DNA of 64,000 bases from Perkinsus olseni. Taxonomy: Eukaryota > Perkinsozoa > Perkinsida > Perkinsidae. The notes beneath the pieces were generated by a model. That model saw nothing but the letters and a program-made list of their open reading frames with translations. It had not been told where the DNA came from and did not search any database. Positions within the stretch are counted from its first letter, which is position 1; every line of letters begins with the position of its first letter. Location of the stretch: positions 1 to 64,000 of the forward strand of contig JABANP010000144.1 of assembly GCA_013115135.1 (NCBI GenBank), written 5' to 3'. Shown piece by piece: positions 48,774 to 60,405 of the stretch. A program made the translations under genes and the position numbers.

Positions 48774-50498
48774 ACTCTGTAATTATTTTTTCTGTTCTAT
48801 TATCGTGTATGATAGCCTAGAAGTCGATCATGCGCAAGTAACTAGGCCTCCTCCGGCCTCTGGTTTCGCTTCCGTAGTCCGAGCTGTTGTGCAGGTACGA
48901 GGAGTTCGTAGCGCTCGTCACTGACGGCCGAGGTTTCGACTCCGTCTCGGGTAGGGCCGGGTGTTCTCATCATTTGCCGGCCATTTCGTGGTGATCTCAG
49001 AGACTTCAAATCCGCGTGAAAGAGAGAACTCCCTTGCCAAGGAAATGAAGACTTTGGAGCGCCTCGGTACCATCGTGGACTCCGAGGTGGACGAGGAGAA
49101 CAACCCTGCAACGATGAAAAACGATTAGTGAACGATAGACCGTCTCTCCTGTGAACTGAACCGTCATGTTCCTGTGATATCGCAGCGCTAGTGTCAATTC
49201 CCATTGCGATTGATGTGCAATGCAAAGTCTATTTTTTCGTGCGTATTTAAGATTGGATTTATGAATACATTTGACTGCTGCCAAGTTGATAGTCTCTATG
49301 CCCGACAGCCTTGTGTCAGTCTTTCGTCTATTAATTGGCACTCGGTTTGCGAGAGGGCGGTGCGTCGCTGTATTTAGGCGCTACGGGGCCATTGTGAGCA
49401 CTTCGCTGCAGAGGAAGAGACAGTGGTGATGAGCATAGGCTCGAGCTATCTCGCTCCGCGTGAGACAGTCGTCGGGTGGATCGGAGAATTTTCTCGACTG
49501 AACTACTTGTCTGGAAGCTGGTGAAATAACAGTAGCTCCAGCGTGTTTCTCAGAGTGGTGAACTCGTCGTTCTCTCGCTCGTGCACAGTGTCAAGCAGTT
49601 CCTACTGTTGCATCGCTCCGCCCGACTCAGCTCGGCAGTGGGGTGTTGAGCTGGAGAGGGACTCGGGTGCTGGGTTCTGTTCAAGGGAAAGATGAAGATG
49701 AGGTGGGAGCCGTCGCCTCAGGTGAGCTGATGTCACGGCAGCGTATGCGTCTTTCCTACTAGAGACACAAGACTTCCTTTCAGTCTCTGCGTCGTTTGAC
49801 TGCGAACAAAACTCCGGAGTGCATAATCACCAAAGTAAGGGGATGGCGATAGGTTTCGGGACCTACATTCAAAGAGAGCCTCTGCATGCCGCGGAGTGAC
49901 ATCAGTGATGTCTGGCAGCGATGGGCACCACGGTTCGCTCCGGTCCGTTGAACAGACTCTGTTCTTCGGGCCGGAACGGACCGGATTAACTTATGCCGCC
50001 TGGCACGAACCAATGTGGTCCTGGACCACACTGCGAAAGGACCACTACGGTCCTTTTCTTTTTACGGAAAGGACTATTACGGTCGGAGTATGTGTGAACA
50101 CTCGAACACGGCGGTAACGATTGATTTCAGCACTCACTCGATCTGATAAAGGTGGAGTTCGTTCTGAGTTCAGAGGAGGGCGGAGTTCCATCCCCGCGAG
50201 TTTGCGCAAGGTGCGAGAGATCAGCCTCGTCGACTCTGCGGCGGGGCGACTAAATCGTATGTTGATCATCTTTTCTTCCTCGCCGCAGTGCTTTCAAACC
50301 AACCACCATCTTGGCACTAGCCGGACTGGACGAGGGCGCGGGAAGCCGGATCGGATCGGACTGGTACAAGCGATACCTGTCTGAATTTCCGCAGCGGCTC
50401 CGGGTTGAAATTCGCAGCCCCCCTCACAAAGTATGAACCCAACACTTAATCTTTATAAGTAGACAATAACAATGCGACTTGGCTGCATAACAATGCAG
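48774..50498. other. 1.7-kb intergenic region between convergent genes
   Basis: The 3' ends of the kinase (plus) and protease 1 (minus) face each other. A minus frame at 48918-49103 reads plausibly (SKVFISLAREFSLSRGFEV) but has no start or motif. The notable structure is the GGACC/GGTCC dyad cluster at 49935-50056. Confidence 0.4.
50014..50056. repeat. two adjacent inverted repeats with GGACC cores
   Basis: TGTGGTCC-T-GGACCACA (50014-50030) is followed five bases later by AAAGGACC-ACTAC-GGTCCTTT (50036-50056). Both have perfect 8-bp arms. Further CGGTCCG or CGGACCG-type half-sites occur at about 49940 and 49975. Possible roles are an RNA hairpin at a shared 3' end, a protein dyad site or an insulator. 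Confidence 0.6.
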
Positions 50499-51690
50499 TC
50501 AATTCTTGAGCAGGGCTATCTTGTAGTCTTCGTAATCCACATGAACGCTATATGCTCTCAAGAATGGTGTACCCAGGATGCCTTCGGTGACGCGCTTGCT
50601 GCTCCGAGTAACATCCGGAAAAATGTCTCCCTCTTCGGGAACCCCACAATAATGCTTCGGATGTATATCAACCCTCATAGAATGTGATTCTCCTCGCAAT
50701 CGGAGCCCCATGACCGGAAGGCTATCGAAAGCTTCCTCTTGAACGTACACCAACTTTTCTTCGTCTGCCATGTACATTTGGGTTATTTGCTCATCGCCAT
50801 ACCGCTCCTTTCTCAACCCCATTCGGAGCCCGCTCTCCATCTCGTCGATGAGTACTGGGCAAGGCAGTGAAATGCCACTAGTACCGGTATCGATGATGGC
50901 TAAGAAAGAGGGGGGATGTCTGCGTGAGAGAGGTTCTCTGGCCTTGAGCTTCCGGCCCGCTCCGAACAACTCCACCGACGACACCCACACAGCGGCGAAG
51001 GCTCCGTGGGTTTCAGGGTTCACTGCGAATTCTGGAAATAAATGTTGTTTTGCTTCTAGCTCGTCTAGCGCTCCTCCCAGGGTTAGTTCCCCAGAGATAA
51101 ACTTGGAAATCCGGTCTGCAATCGTTTGGAGGGTGTATGACCGGCGCCCAGTAAAGTTGTAGCGCACGAGCATCTCGAGCGTGCTCTCTGTGCTGGCCAA
51201 CCCTTGAAAGCGTTCCGAGGCTCGGTGGTACCATCGATATCCCGAAAAGCCCTGTCGGCCTAGTTTCGTCGTCCCAGGAGATCCCTCTACACACTCTAAA
51301 AGGAAACTCACTGCCCCCTTGGCTCTCCAATACCAGCTTGCCGGACCGCATGATGCATTTGAGAATCTTGCCATCCGCGAACTGCAGGTTCTCTGACGGT
51401 TCGTCCCCCTCGAAAACGCAAGGGTCCTCTCTTGGACAAAAGTAGCAGCCCTGGCGACGCTTCCTGCACGCGTACTTGCCGAATGTTTTCTTGTACCAGT
51501 CACCGTCCAGTACTGCAATTCCCCAGAAACCAGAGTCCAACAACAAGTCCAAATTCTGGTCGTCAATACCAAGACTGACGAATCCGCTTTCGACGGGCAT
51601 TGTCAAAGTTTTGGCGGGGGCATGCGTCACCACCGGGGCGGCTTCGCTTGAGATTCGCAATGCTATGATCGAAGTAGAGGCTTTCCTCAT
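50499..51690 (-). pseudogene. pepsin-like aspartyl protease 1, one frameshift
   Basis: Family A1 proteases cut peptides with two catalytic Asp residues. ATG at 51690 opens MRKASTSIIALRISSEAA, a weak signal peptide. The first active-site motif is LLLDSGFWGIAVLDG (DSG) and the Cys cluster is RRQGCYFCPREDPC. GLFGISMVPP follows. The frame then shifts by one skipped base within 51195-51235. It resumes STLEMLVRYNFTGRRSYT and continues open through the second motif AIIDTGTSGISL (DTG), EEAFDSLPVMGLRLRG and HPKHYCGVPEEGD. It ends LGTPFLRAYSVHVDY and KIALLKN at 50499. Both catalytic Asp remain. With the shift corrected it would match paralogues 2 and 3 in length, so an assembly indel is as likely as a true pseudogene. 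Confidence 0.75.
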
Positions 51691-51920
51691 CGGGTAGGGG
51701 TTGGCATTAGCAAGTTGAAACCGCTGAAAACCTGGATCTCAATGATAATATGGTGGCCTGTGCTGGGCTGATGCTGCCTGTGATTCCAACGATCGGTATT
51801 GAAGCACCACGATCGACAGCATTTGCAACAGAGCAATCAAATTAGGATCTCGCACCCAACTGCCCTCCCCAGTCCAATTTCGCGAAGGTGCGACGCAACA
51901 ACAAGTTGCGGCATTAAACA
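51691..51920. other. spacer between proteases 1 and 2
   Basis: Short promoter region of protease 1. No motif could be fixed by comparison with the other copies. Confidence 0.35.
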
Positions 51921-53141
51921 TCATGATACGAAGGTCATTCGTTCTCGAGTAGAACTATCTTCATGCTCGGTGTAATCGACATGAATGCTGTACGCTCTGA
52001 AGAACGGCGTACCAAGGACTGCACCTGTGAGATTCCCATCGCCCCGGTGCATATTGAGAATGACTTCGCCATGGCGGGGATCTTGACAGTAGTGCTCTGG
52101 GTGTAACTTAATTCGAATAGAGTCCAGCTCTTCGCCAAGTCGGAATCCCAGCACTGGTAAGCAATCAAACGCCTCTTCGTCAAGATGCAGGAACCCATTA
52201 TCGTCCACACTGGATATCTCGTCTATTCCCCGCTCATCTGTATGATGATTCTTTCTCCACATCATCAGCAGTTTTCTCTTGATGTCTCCAAGTAGGTCGA
52301 CTTGACGTAGATAGATGCCATTAGCCCCCGTATCGAGGATGGCGTGAAATGATTGTGGATTTCGGGGAAAGGGTCCTTCCTTCGTCAGAAGATTTCCCCT
52401 TGCATCGAACAACTTCAGAGACGAGACGAAAACAGCAGCGAACGCACGATGTGCATCGGGGTGGATTATAAATTTCGGGAATATGTATTTGGCCGCGCCA
52501 GCGCTATCCACCGTTCCACCGATCGTCAATCGACCAGACACGAAAGAAGAATCCCGGCTTGTCTTCGTATCAAAGGTGTATGACAAGCGCCCAGTGAGAT
52601 TTAGCCGCATAAGGGACTCGATTGTGCTTTCTCGTTCGCTTGATGGCAAGTCTTCGATATACCCTGAGATCGGAGGCAACATCGATATCCCGAAAGTCCC
52701 TTTGGGTTTGGTTTTCCACCGAAGACCTACACAAACCATGAAGGGAAAACCAGAGACTTTCTGGCCACCAAGGGCAATCTTACCGTAACGTGTTATACAC
52801 CGAAGAACAGTACCGTCGGCGAACTCCAGTTCATACCAAGGATCCTCGTCTTCGAAGTCGCAAGGCTCTTCCTCGGGACAGAAATAGCACCCGTGGCGGC
52901 GCTTTTCGCACTCGTACTCCCCAAATGTTTCTTCGTACCAATCCCCATCAAGCAGCATGGTCCACCAGGCACCAGAGTCAACAAGTAGGCGTACCGCTTG
53001 ACCGTCAATTTTAACTTTGACGAAGCCTTTTCTCACATGCATAGTCAAAGTCTTGTTGGGGGTATCGGGGACAAGCGTCGTGGCTCGGCATAAGGCATTC
53101 AATGTCAGCACCAGCATCATCACAACGCAGAGCTTCCGCAT
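51921..53141 (-). CDS. pepsin-like aspartyl protease 2, secreted
   Basis: One uninterrupted exon. I start at the second ATG (53141), MRKLCVVMMLVLTLNALC, because it aligns with the starts of copies 1 and 3 and begins a clear signal peptide. An ATG nine codons upstream also exists. Landmarks: first active site LLVDSGAWWTMLLDG (DSG), Cys cluster CEKRRHGCYFCPEEEPC, a flap-side GTFGISMLPP, LNLTGRLSYTFDT, SGRLTIGGTV, second active site AILDTGANGIYLRQ (DTG), EEAFDCLPVLGFRLGE, KLHPEHYCQDPRHGE and LGTPFFRAYSIHVDY. The length of about 406 residues is normal for A1 proteases. After VDYTEH the C terminus differs from copies 1 and 3, because one extra base near 51962 replaces the shared KI.LLEN ending by a longer Ser/Arg-rich tail. 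Secretion or a lysosome-like location is inferred. Confidence 0.88.
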   Translation of the reverse strand: MRKLCVVMMLVLTLNALCRATTLVPDTPNKTLTMHVRKGFVKVKIDGQAVRLLVDSGAWWTMLLDGDWYEETFGEYECEKRRHGCYFCPEEEPCDFEDEDPWYELEFADGTVLRCITRYGKIALGGQKVSGFPFMVCVGLRWKTKPKGTFGISMLPPISGYIEDLPSSERESTIESLMRLNLTGRLSYTFDTKTSRDSSFVSGRLTIGGTVDSAGAAKYIFPKFIIHPDAHRAFAAVFVSSLKLFDARGNLLTKEGPFPRNPQSFHAILDTGANGIYLRQVDLLGDIKRKLLMMWRKNHHTDERGIDEISSVDDNGFLHLDEEAFDCLPVLGFRLGEELDSIRIKLHPEHYCQDPRHGEVILNMHRGDGNLTGAVLGTPFFRAYSIHVDYTEHEDSSTRERMTFVS

Positions 53142-53168
53142 TGCCGTGAGTGAGTGTGAGGAGGACAT

Positions 53169-54018
53169 TCTACTTGGAAGTTCGGATGACCTGATTCCAA
53201 GCCTTAGAATCTAAGAAGGATGCAATAAAAGGTATGGTTTTTATCCAGTGTGGAAACTGGTAGTGACTCATGCACGCCTCGATGGCTGGCCATGCGTCAC
53301 AGTATTCGTAAGGGCCCCACGTCGAATGCACAGTGGGAGCCCTCAAAACGAGGGGGCCACTGTTAGCATTTTATACTCACCTGTCTCGTCTCAGTCGAGG
53401 TGTCTCCGAGACACTGTCTCGTCTTGGTCCCCGAGTAAATGTGGACGAGCGCGCAGACCTGAGTGAACACAGTTGTCGAATCGTTCGAGACGGGACGTTC
53501 TCGTCGAATACGCGTCTGAGTGCACCCTAGTCGGCTAAATGATTTTGAAAGGGTCGATCTCTGCCGTGTGGGTGAGGATTCCTCCTCTTCCACCGAAGCG
53601 CTCACTGGCAGTGAGTCACTGCGAAGTTATGATAGCACCGATCTACTCATCAAGTGAATCCAGCAAGTACGGGCACCCAGGCCAGTGTCACAAAGCTACT
53701 ACTGTCTGTTCCTCGGCTTGGGCCAGAGACCTCGCCCCGGTTTGGGTCTCGATCTTTCGATAACGATCTCATAGCCTTACTTGTGGCAGAAGTCTTCTGC
53801 AGATACAGAACAGGCGAACGGGCTCAACCATTCAACTAAGTTGAATCAACTTGAATGAGCTCTCTGATCCAGTTCAGATCTTTCATCCCGACGCTGCCGG
53901 CTGGCGTCGCTCGAACGACGTCGCATCGTTATTCTCCTCTTTTCGTCCACAAACTGTAACTCGACACTGAGTAGTGACTTTATACATCTTCACAATATCA
54001 TCACACCATGCAGCAGCG
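53169..54018. other. spacer between proteases 2 and 3
   Basis: No gene seen. Small plus frames at 53248-53530 and 53539-53763 lack any support. It presumably includes the promoter of protease 2. Confidence 0.4.
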
Positions 54019-55202
54019 TCAATTCTCGAGTAGAGCTATCTTATGCTCGGTGTAATCGACATGTATACTGTACGCTCCTGAAGAACGGCGTACCCAGTAT
54101 TCCCTCTCCTTCATTCACATAGAGGCCCGTTTGCCCCTCCTGAGGATCCCCGCAGTAATGCTTCGGATGTATCTTAATGGGGATAGAATTTGGGGTCGTC
54201 GCCCAATCGGAGCCTTATCACCGGCAAACTGTCGAAAGCTTTCTCCTCAATATGCAAAAAACCGTTATCGTCTCTCCAATACATATCCGCTATTCGCTCA
54301 GCTTTATAACCCTTGTTCCTCAATTCGCCTCGGAGCTCTCTCTCGATCTTCTGTAGTAAATCTGGATGAGGTAGGTAGAGGCCATTAGAACCCGTATCAA
54401 TGATGGAGAGGAATGAGTGGGGATTCGAGCTGGAAAAACCTCTCCACTTTGTGAGGTTCCCATCTGCATTAATTAGCCTCACTGAGGATACCCATGCCGC
54501 AGCATATGCTCGACGTGCCCGTGGACTGACCACGAAATTCGGAAACACCGTATTGATCGTTTTAAACTTAGCCAGCGGTTCTCCAATTATTAGTTGACCA
54601 GAGACGAAGTCGGAGACCCGGCTCGTACTTGCTTGGATGGTGTATGACAGGCGCCCAATGAGGTTGTGGTGCATGAGGGATCCCATTACGTTTTCCTCGC
54701 TGAGTACCCCGGTTGGCAGCATCGACCGTGGAGGTAACATCGCTATCCCAAACAGCCCCATCGTCTTCGAACCTTGGGTCCCGGAAACACCTCGGAAAAC
54801 CCTGAAGGGGAAATCAGTGATTTCCTGGTCGCCCAATACCAGTTTTGCAGATCGCCTTATGCTGTCGACAATCTGTGATCCGAACTCCAGTCGGTCCACC
54901 GTTTCTTTCCTTCGGAAGGTGCAGGGATTTTTCTTCGGACACTTGCAGCACCCTATCCGGTCCTTCTCGCACGCGCCCTTGCCGAAGGTTTTCTCCTACC
55001 ACCTGCCGTCTACCACCGCTAGGCCCCAATAGCCAGAATCCACGAGCAGGTCTACGTCTTGGCCGTCGATATTGACTGTGACGAAACCTTCTCTTATCGG
55101 TATTGTCATAGTTTTGGCGGCGGCGTCTGACACTATCTCCGAGTCTGCGCTCAGCACGTGCTGCATCACTCCGAGCAACATCAGAGCGAAAACTCTGCGC
55201 AT
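54019..55202 (-). pseudogene. pepsin-like aspartyl protease 3, nonsense plus two shifts
   Basis: ATG at 55202 opens a signal peptide (MRRVFALMLLGVMQHVLSAD). The first active site LLVDSGYWGLAVVDG is followed by a TAG (54996-54998), where copies 1 and 2 have Tyr in WY..TFG. The same frame then runs on: EKTFGKGACEKDRIGC, CPKKNPC, MGLFGIAMLPP, LIGRLSYTIQ, second active site SIIDTGSNGLYLPH and EEKAFDSLPVIRLRLGDDP. One skipped base near 54188 is needed to reach IHPKHYCGDPQEG and LGTPFFR, and another near 54080 to reach YSIHVDYTEHKIALLEN, with TGA at 54019. A nonsense codon plus two shifts argue for a pseudogene. Sequencing error at three sites would be needed otherwise. Confidence 0.75.
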
Positions 55203-56556
55203 TGAGTAGTGGGATAACTAGCGAGGGATGAAATTGCAGATTATCAACATGTTCGGTTGGGAATGTTTGATCTTTGGGAGTGACGCTTGTCGTTCCTAAA
55301 AGCTTTGCGAACTCGTAGTATTCGAAGATCTCATGAATTCGATTAGCGCCGTAGATCAACGAGACTGGTTCTCTGGAATTTTCCTGTCTCGTCTCTCATC
55401 TTGCTGAGGGATTGCGAGGGAGAGCAAGAAAGCAAGTGATCTCTCTCCGCATGATAGTGCAGGCAGAATTCGTCGCGGTTATCTAGGCGCATCTCGAATG
55501 GGCCGCCCACGATTTGCTGGTAACTGATCGGAAATTTCTGGCTCCTTGCCCACACGAGTCCCGTGACGGGCGAGTCGATTAGATAAATTCAATCGCTGTC
55601 ATTGCCGCTTGGCGTATATTCCGAACCTGTAATTCGGACAGGTTGCTTCCCGCAGTATTCTGCGGGCAGTATCATACTGCCATTATGAATCACCGCCGGT
55701 GACTCACCGGATAGCCTCAAGTTGCTTATGTTGTCAGGTTTCGTCGTGGAATGTAGCTTGTACTTGTTGTGTTGTTTATTTCAGTTCACGACGTATGAAG
55801 AAATCCTTCATCCTTAACGCCTAGTGTGCCCTCTTCGTGCGGGGTTGACCAGTGTTTGCTAGTCTGATTGATGCAGATCATCGTACCGGCCTAGCGAAGT
55901 CCAAAAGAAAGTGTCAGTGACATGCTCCTGGGTGTCCCTCCAGGAGGTAGAAATTTGGCACCTATCCCGATTCATTGCGCAATTCATTGCCCGATTCACC
56001 CGTCACTCGGATGCTCCCATCAAATTACAGCGGCTGCAATTCTTAATCTCTTTTCGGGAGAGTCGCGTCATTGATGAGCGTCCCCAATTTGCGACCGCCG
56101 GAGTATGCTTAGACAATGATGGATGAATGGCAACACAAGTACGAACACTCGGGATGGATTGTCCGCCCGTTCCACCAGTTTTACAACAACTCTTTTCTTT
56201 GTTCGCCGTCATGTTCCAGGCAGATTGGTATGGCGGCTATTATACGCCCCCTGCAATTCTTTAACTGAGCTCATGTAGTTGTGCAACAGAGGCTGGTGCA
56301 GTGTTTATAGTCCCGTGGTCAATGATCTCTATTCATAAGCTTTCATCATTTGGTCGGAAGGGATGAACAGTTTACCATAGCCAGCGGGGTGGAGGCCCGA
56401 TGATTCGAGTTCAGGAGTTGTGAAGCGGCAGGCAGATTATATCGTCAACTTGAGGTCTCCGGATAGCTCCTTACACAATCGTCGTCGTAATTGTTGCAAT
56501 TAGGGAGTTATCGAGATTCCCTATGCCTTTGAGTAGCCGTCATTCTCGCAGTGTTT
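55203..56556. other. intergenic stretch
   Basis: Upstream of protease 3 on one side and the secreted Cys-containing protein on the other, so it is a divergent promoter region. Short dyads occur, for example TTCCGAACCTGTAATTCGGA near 55618. No gene is visible. Confidence 0.4.
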
Positions 56557-57187
56557 ATGTTCTTGTCGATTTTTTCGACACTACAAAGGCTCATGTCATC
56601 CGCTGTCTCTTCTGGGCCGGAATGCGTACCGGAGTGCCACGCAGGTGACTCTCATTCTAATCGGTTTCAGTATCTGAACTGTTCATTCCAGAGTCGGAAG
56701 TGTGTGGACGCGAAGTTACCTGGGAGTCCGTGGATGCCGCTCCTCCCCATGACTTGCGAACCTTCATGGCCGCAAACGCCCAACGGTGAGGCTCTGGGTG
56801 AGAATGCAAATATGCCACTTACCAAGGCTTGAGACGCCGAATTCGCGCACGTAGTGTCGTCCTACATTGTTATTCTCGTGTGTTGGGAAACGGCGCTCAT
56901 GCAAGTTCGGGTCCCTAACTTTGGACATCATCCTGATCTCTATTGGAGATGCTCTACCATGATGCTAGCAGCATCTCGCGTTGTATGAGTCATTCAAGCC
57001 TCAATATCGCCCTTGTCGTCTTTTTCGCGATGGGTCGCATCCCACATTTTCGAATGCAAGTGGACTTGCCAGCGGCAACAATGTCCCATTGCGCTGTGGA
57101 CCTTGCACGGAGAAAAGCATGGAGACTGACGATCGTCTTTATCTACGACAATCGATGAGGGAAATTCAGCAGACGAGCTCCGAGTAG
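56557..57187 (+). CDS. putative secreted Cys-containing protein
   Basis: ATG at 56557 begins MFLSIFSTLQRLMSSAVSS, a probable signal peptide, then GPECVPECHA. A donor GTGACT (phase 1) and acceptor TTTCAG near 56669 splice exactly to VSELFIPESEVCGREVTWES, which continues VDAAPPHDLRTFMAANAQ to a GTGAGG donor. The next segment in good composition is LALYESFKPQYRPCRLFRDG to LRCGPCTEKSMETDDRLYL, ending SSE with TAG near 57185. Its acceptor (CTAG at about 56971) does not match phase, so one base may be wrong or another short exon is missing. Paired cysteines and a signal peptide suggest a small secreted protein. No family recognised. Confidence 0.45.
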
Positions 57188-58016
57188 ACAGTTGAACTGC
57201 GGCGAATTAAATAAACCGTTTATCCCTCTCCCGCTCTGAACTGCAGGTCAACTAGGTCCACCGCTCAACGGCAGGTACGAACGACTGAAGGGAGTCGCGT
57301 CGGCACCCGCTGAGGAGAGGCCGCTGAGAGGCGACTGCGAGGAGTACTCAGATCCAAGCTGAGCGACAGGACGCTGAATTTGTCATGCTGTATAGTGTTT
57401 GTAAGCAGTACCTGGGAATGATAGCTCCGTAACTCATACCTGAAATTCATTTCTCAATCGGGCGGATCTAGGAATGTTTTTACTAGTATTATTACAACTT
57501 TCCATTGCAACAGTGGGGACCTTCGGCCCTTCAGTCAGAGTGCCTCGGAGTGTAGCATTAGGATGCCGGCCGTGATATGGTCAACCAAACATGGTACAGT
57601 ATTAATAGTGAACAGTGTGCCTGCAGGAGCACAACTACCACTATGGACTTCCCTGTCTGACAGGCGCCTGTCGTCTCGAATGGTATGAGACGTCCTTGGA
57701 AGCTGCCTGTGTGGCCGCGGAGATCGACCCCACCAACCCCGAAGCCGCTCGCTATGAGGATCTATCTCAGGGTCATGCACTTGAAACAGTGGGTTGAAGC
57801 GGGACAGGGCTCATTGTCACTCTAAGCACATTGCTCGCGGCCTGGCCTTGCTGAGGCTAGGGCCGCGATGCCGTCTCCTTGCTAGAAAGCCACCAGAAAA
57901 TCATAGGCGAAGCCCTCGCGATTAGCTACTTACATCGCTAGAACCGAGACCATCATTTCCTCCCTGGCCTTGCGCAGTCTCAGTCCGCAAGGTGCTGGAG
58001 ACTGTGGATTTATGGT
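57188..58016. other. spacer, one possible plus exon
   Basis: At 57615-57797 a plus frame reads SLEAACVAAEIDPTNPEAAR, which resembles a single TPR helix pair, but it lacks an ATG and a partner. The rest is unassigned. The first part has polar, AT-richer sequence near 57205-57230. Confidence 0.3.
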
Positions 58017-60375
58017 ATGCGGTATCTCAGACCTTACCTCTCGGAGCTGAGGGCGGATGCTGAAAGGCTCGATCGATTACGGGAGAGGGAGCGGAGTTCC
58101 TTCGCGATCACCAAGACCATCGTTCTGGATCCTGACTGGCAAAAGTTTATGAAAGTGGGCAGGGTCGATGCCGCCGCTCTGTCGCCCTAACTGTGGCTGT
58201 CAGGCCCTCAACAAGTACTTCCCCATGAGCTACAGGATGCGGCCTGAACACGAGTCTGCGCATTACTTAGAGCAAGCGAAGTCCCGAAGGAGTGGTATCA
58301 CTAGTACTCCTGCCTCGAAGCCCGGCTCATCTCTTCTGTCATTTCAGACGATGCGTCGGTCTATAACCATCCTAATCGTAGTGCTTACCACTTGTCGATC
58401 GACCGCAAGTACCGCACTTTATCGCGGACGGGTGGGAGGCCAGCTCCCTATCAGCTCACTGGCTTCTTGTGGCGGAATAAGAAGACTGTACATGCGACTG
58501 GGCATGTGAGGTTCCCCTGCTGTCTTCGGTCACGGCGCCGTTGTCAGTCTTGTGCCAGCGAATGCCCGTACGACATCATCATGTCACCATCTGGCAACAG
58601 ACTCTTCGTGTCTGGCAGGGACGCTTGCGTCCACGTGTAAGCGACGATCGTACTCCGAAACTCGTCACGCTTCCAATGACTCAGATTCGACTCATCGGAT
58701 TTGGGACGGACTCGCGGCGGATCGGAAGACGCCGCCCTCAAGCTGAAAGAAAAGAAAATCTTCTACCAGAGCCACGTCCGATGGACTATCACCGATATTG
58801 ACGTAATTTCGTGGCGCAGCGGTCATTGTGTACGAGTCCGTCGTTCAGCATCACCCCTCGCGGGCATCCATCCTCACCTCTTCGATAAGTCCGGTCCTTA
58901 ACTTTACCGCTAACTATGAGACAGAGGAGACCCGAAGCAAGTCTCTGATACTGGATGATACTAGGTCGGAGTGCCCGGCGGCTGCGCGGTGCTCATCGTG
59001 CATCCCTTCAGAATCGGTGTGTGGTCGGTGAGGTTCGTTGGCGACTGGCAAGCAGCAGCAGGATCTATGGTAGGTCACGGGAAGTCGTGTACATAAATCC
59101 CAGTCGATTCGAAGACCCGTACGTGATTGAGAATGCGTCATAATAGGCTGTTGGTCCGAGCTATAGCATATTCTTCATATGCCGGTGGCGGCCCTGGGAA
59201 AGTGATGACACTAGTGAGGGAACGAATTCTCATACTACGAGAGTGACTGACACCGTACCGCTCAGTTGAGGCGGGAGGTCCTCGGTCTTATCTCGCACCA
59301 CATCAGGAGCACTGTCAGGTCGGTGGGGCGTCCACCTGTACGACATCCTCAGGAGATGACATACTGCACTGCCTACAGCCACAACAGGGCCGATGTCAAC
59401 GCTCTCTGCACTCCGCACGTCGAGTGGGAATACCCAAGGGAAACATCTTTCGAGCGCACCCTGCTCAGTTGCGGTCAGAGGACGCTGCTCTTCTCCGGCG
59501 GGGACGACGGTACGATAAACATGTGGGACACCAGGAGCATGCGGAGGCCCGCTGGGGTGAGCTCCTTCTCCTGGATATCAGGATATTCCGAAGGGATCCC
59601 TTGCAGGTGCTGGTTGGACATACGGATGGTATTTGCAGTCTCCACATGAGCGATGCTAGCTGGCATTACCTCTGCTCCAATGCCAAGGACCAGAAGGTTA
59701 AACTGTGGGACCTGCGGACAGGTAAGCTTACCGGAGAATTCGAGAATCGTTGGGAACCTCCGTGCGTCTTGTAATCATCCCTACCACCTCAGCGCCGGTC
59801 AACATAGTTGACTACCACGCCAAGCATCAGACAGCGCCGTGCACGCCAGCTTGGGACTACCGTAGCCATCCTTACCCGGGCAACCCTCTCCTGGACTGCT
59901 ACTCCCATCCACGCGATAGGTATCAACAGCCCCAGGGGTCCTTCAAGACGATACCGAGGTGCATCTTAGGTCGCTTTATACATTTATTGGTCACAAAGTT
60001 CATCGCACGCTGATTCGCGCTCGGATGTCTCCTATGCGAACGACGGGAGGCCGGTAATCTCTCGGTGGTCTAATTTTGTGGCGCAGTGACGATTTCTGTT
60101 GGCAGCTACATTCTCTCTGGCAGCGCCAATGGTGTCATGCACCTCTGGGATCTACAGAACCCTTCCCCCTTCGGCAAATCGTGAGCACTGATCAGCGGCG
60201 GCGGCGGCTTTGCTGAGTGCTTCTCAGGTTCCGAGCGATCGGGGCCCGAGTCCTCGACGGAGAGACGGAGGTTGATGACAACGACAGTGTGGGTAGCGAC
60301 GACTGGTATGAGCGGAGGCACACGACCCGAGCAGGTGGTCTAACGAGCGTCGGATATCGACCCTCTGTCCAGTAG
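58017..60375 (+). CDS. WD40-repeat protein, DCAF11/LEC14B-like
   Basis: The family serves as a substrate receptor of CUL4-DDB1 ubiquitin ligases. Exons in order: a charged helix RPYLSELRADAERLDRLRE from ATG 58017 (assignment uncertain), SVYNHPNRSAYHLSIDRKY, and ECPYDIIMSPSGNRLFVSG spliced to FDSSDLGRTRGGSED. Then comes the diagnostic HVRWTITDID block (near 58775), followed by YESVVQHHPSRASILTSS, GVWSVRFVGDW and DVNALCTPHVEW. Next are the blades TLLFSGGDDGTINMWDTRSM and HYLCSNAKDQKVKLWDLRTG, and finally SYILSGSANGVMHLWDLQNP. The last exon joins in phase at GKS/FRAIGARVLDGE and ends acidic, VDDNDSVGSDDWYERRH, TAG at 60373-60375. The RWTITD motif and the order of WD blades fit LEC14B/DCAF11 of plants and animals. 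Exact exon borders in 58.8-59.3 kb remain uncertain. Confidence 0.72.
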
Positions 60376-60389
60376 ATTAATTGTGAGGC

Positions 60390-60405
60390 CCAGAATCGAT
60401 TCTGG
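60390..60405. repeat. 16-bp palindrome with relatives nearby
   Basis: CCAGAATCGATTCTGG is a perfect dyad just after the WD40 gene stop. A near copy, CCAGAATAGATTCTGAG, follows at about 60433, and a half-copy TTCTGGATCGATTTTCG at about 60645. Spacing of 43 and about 210 bases within the intergenic region before the OPR-like gene suggests regulatory sites or a small dispersed repeat. Confidence 0.55.
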
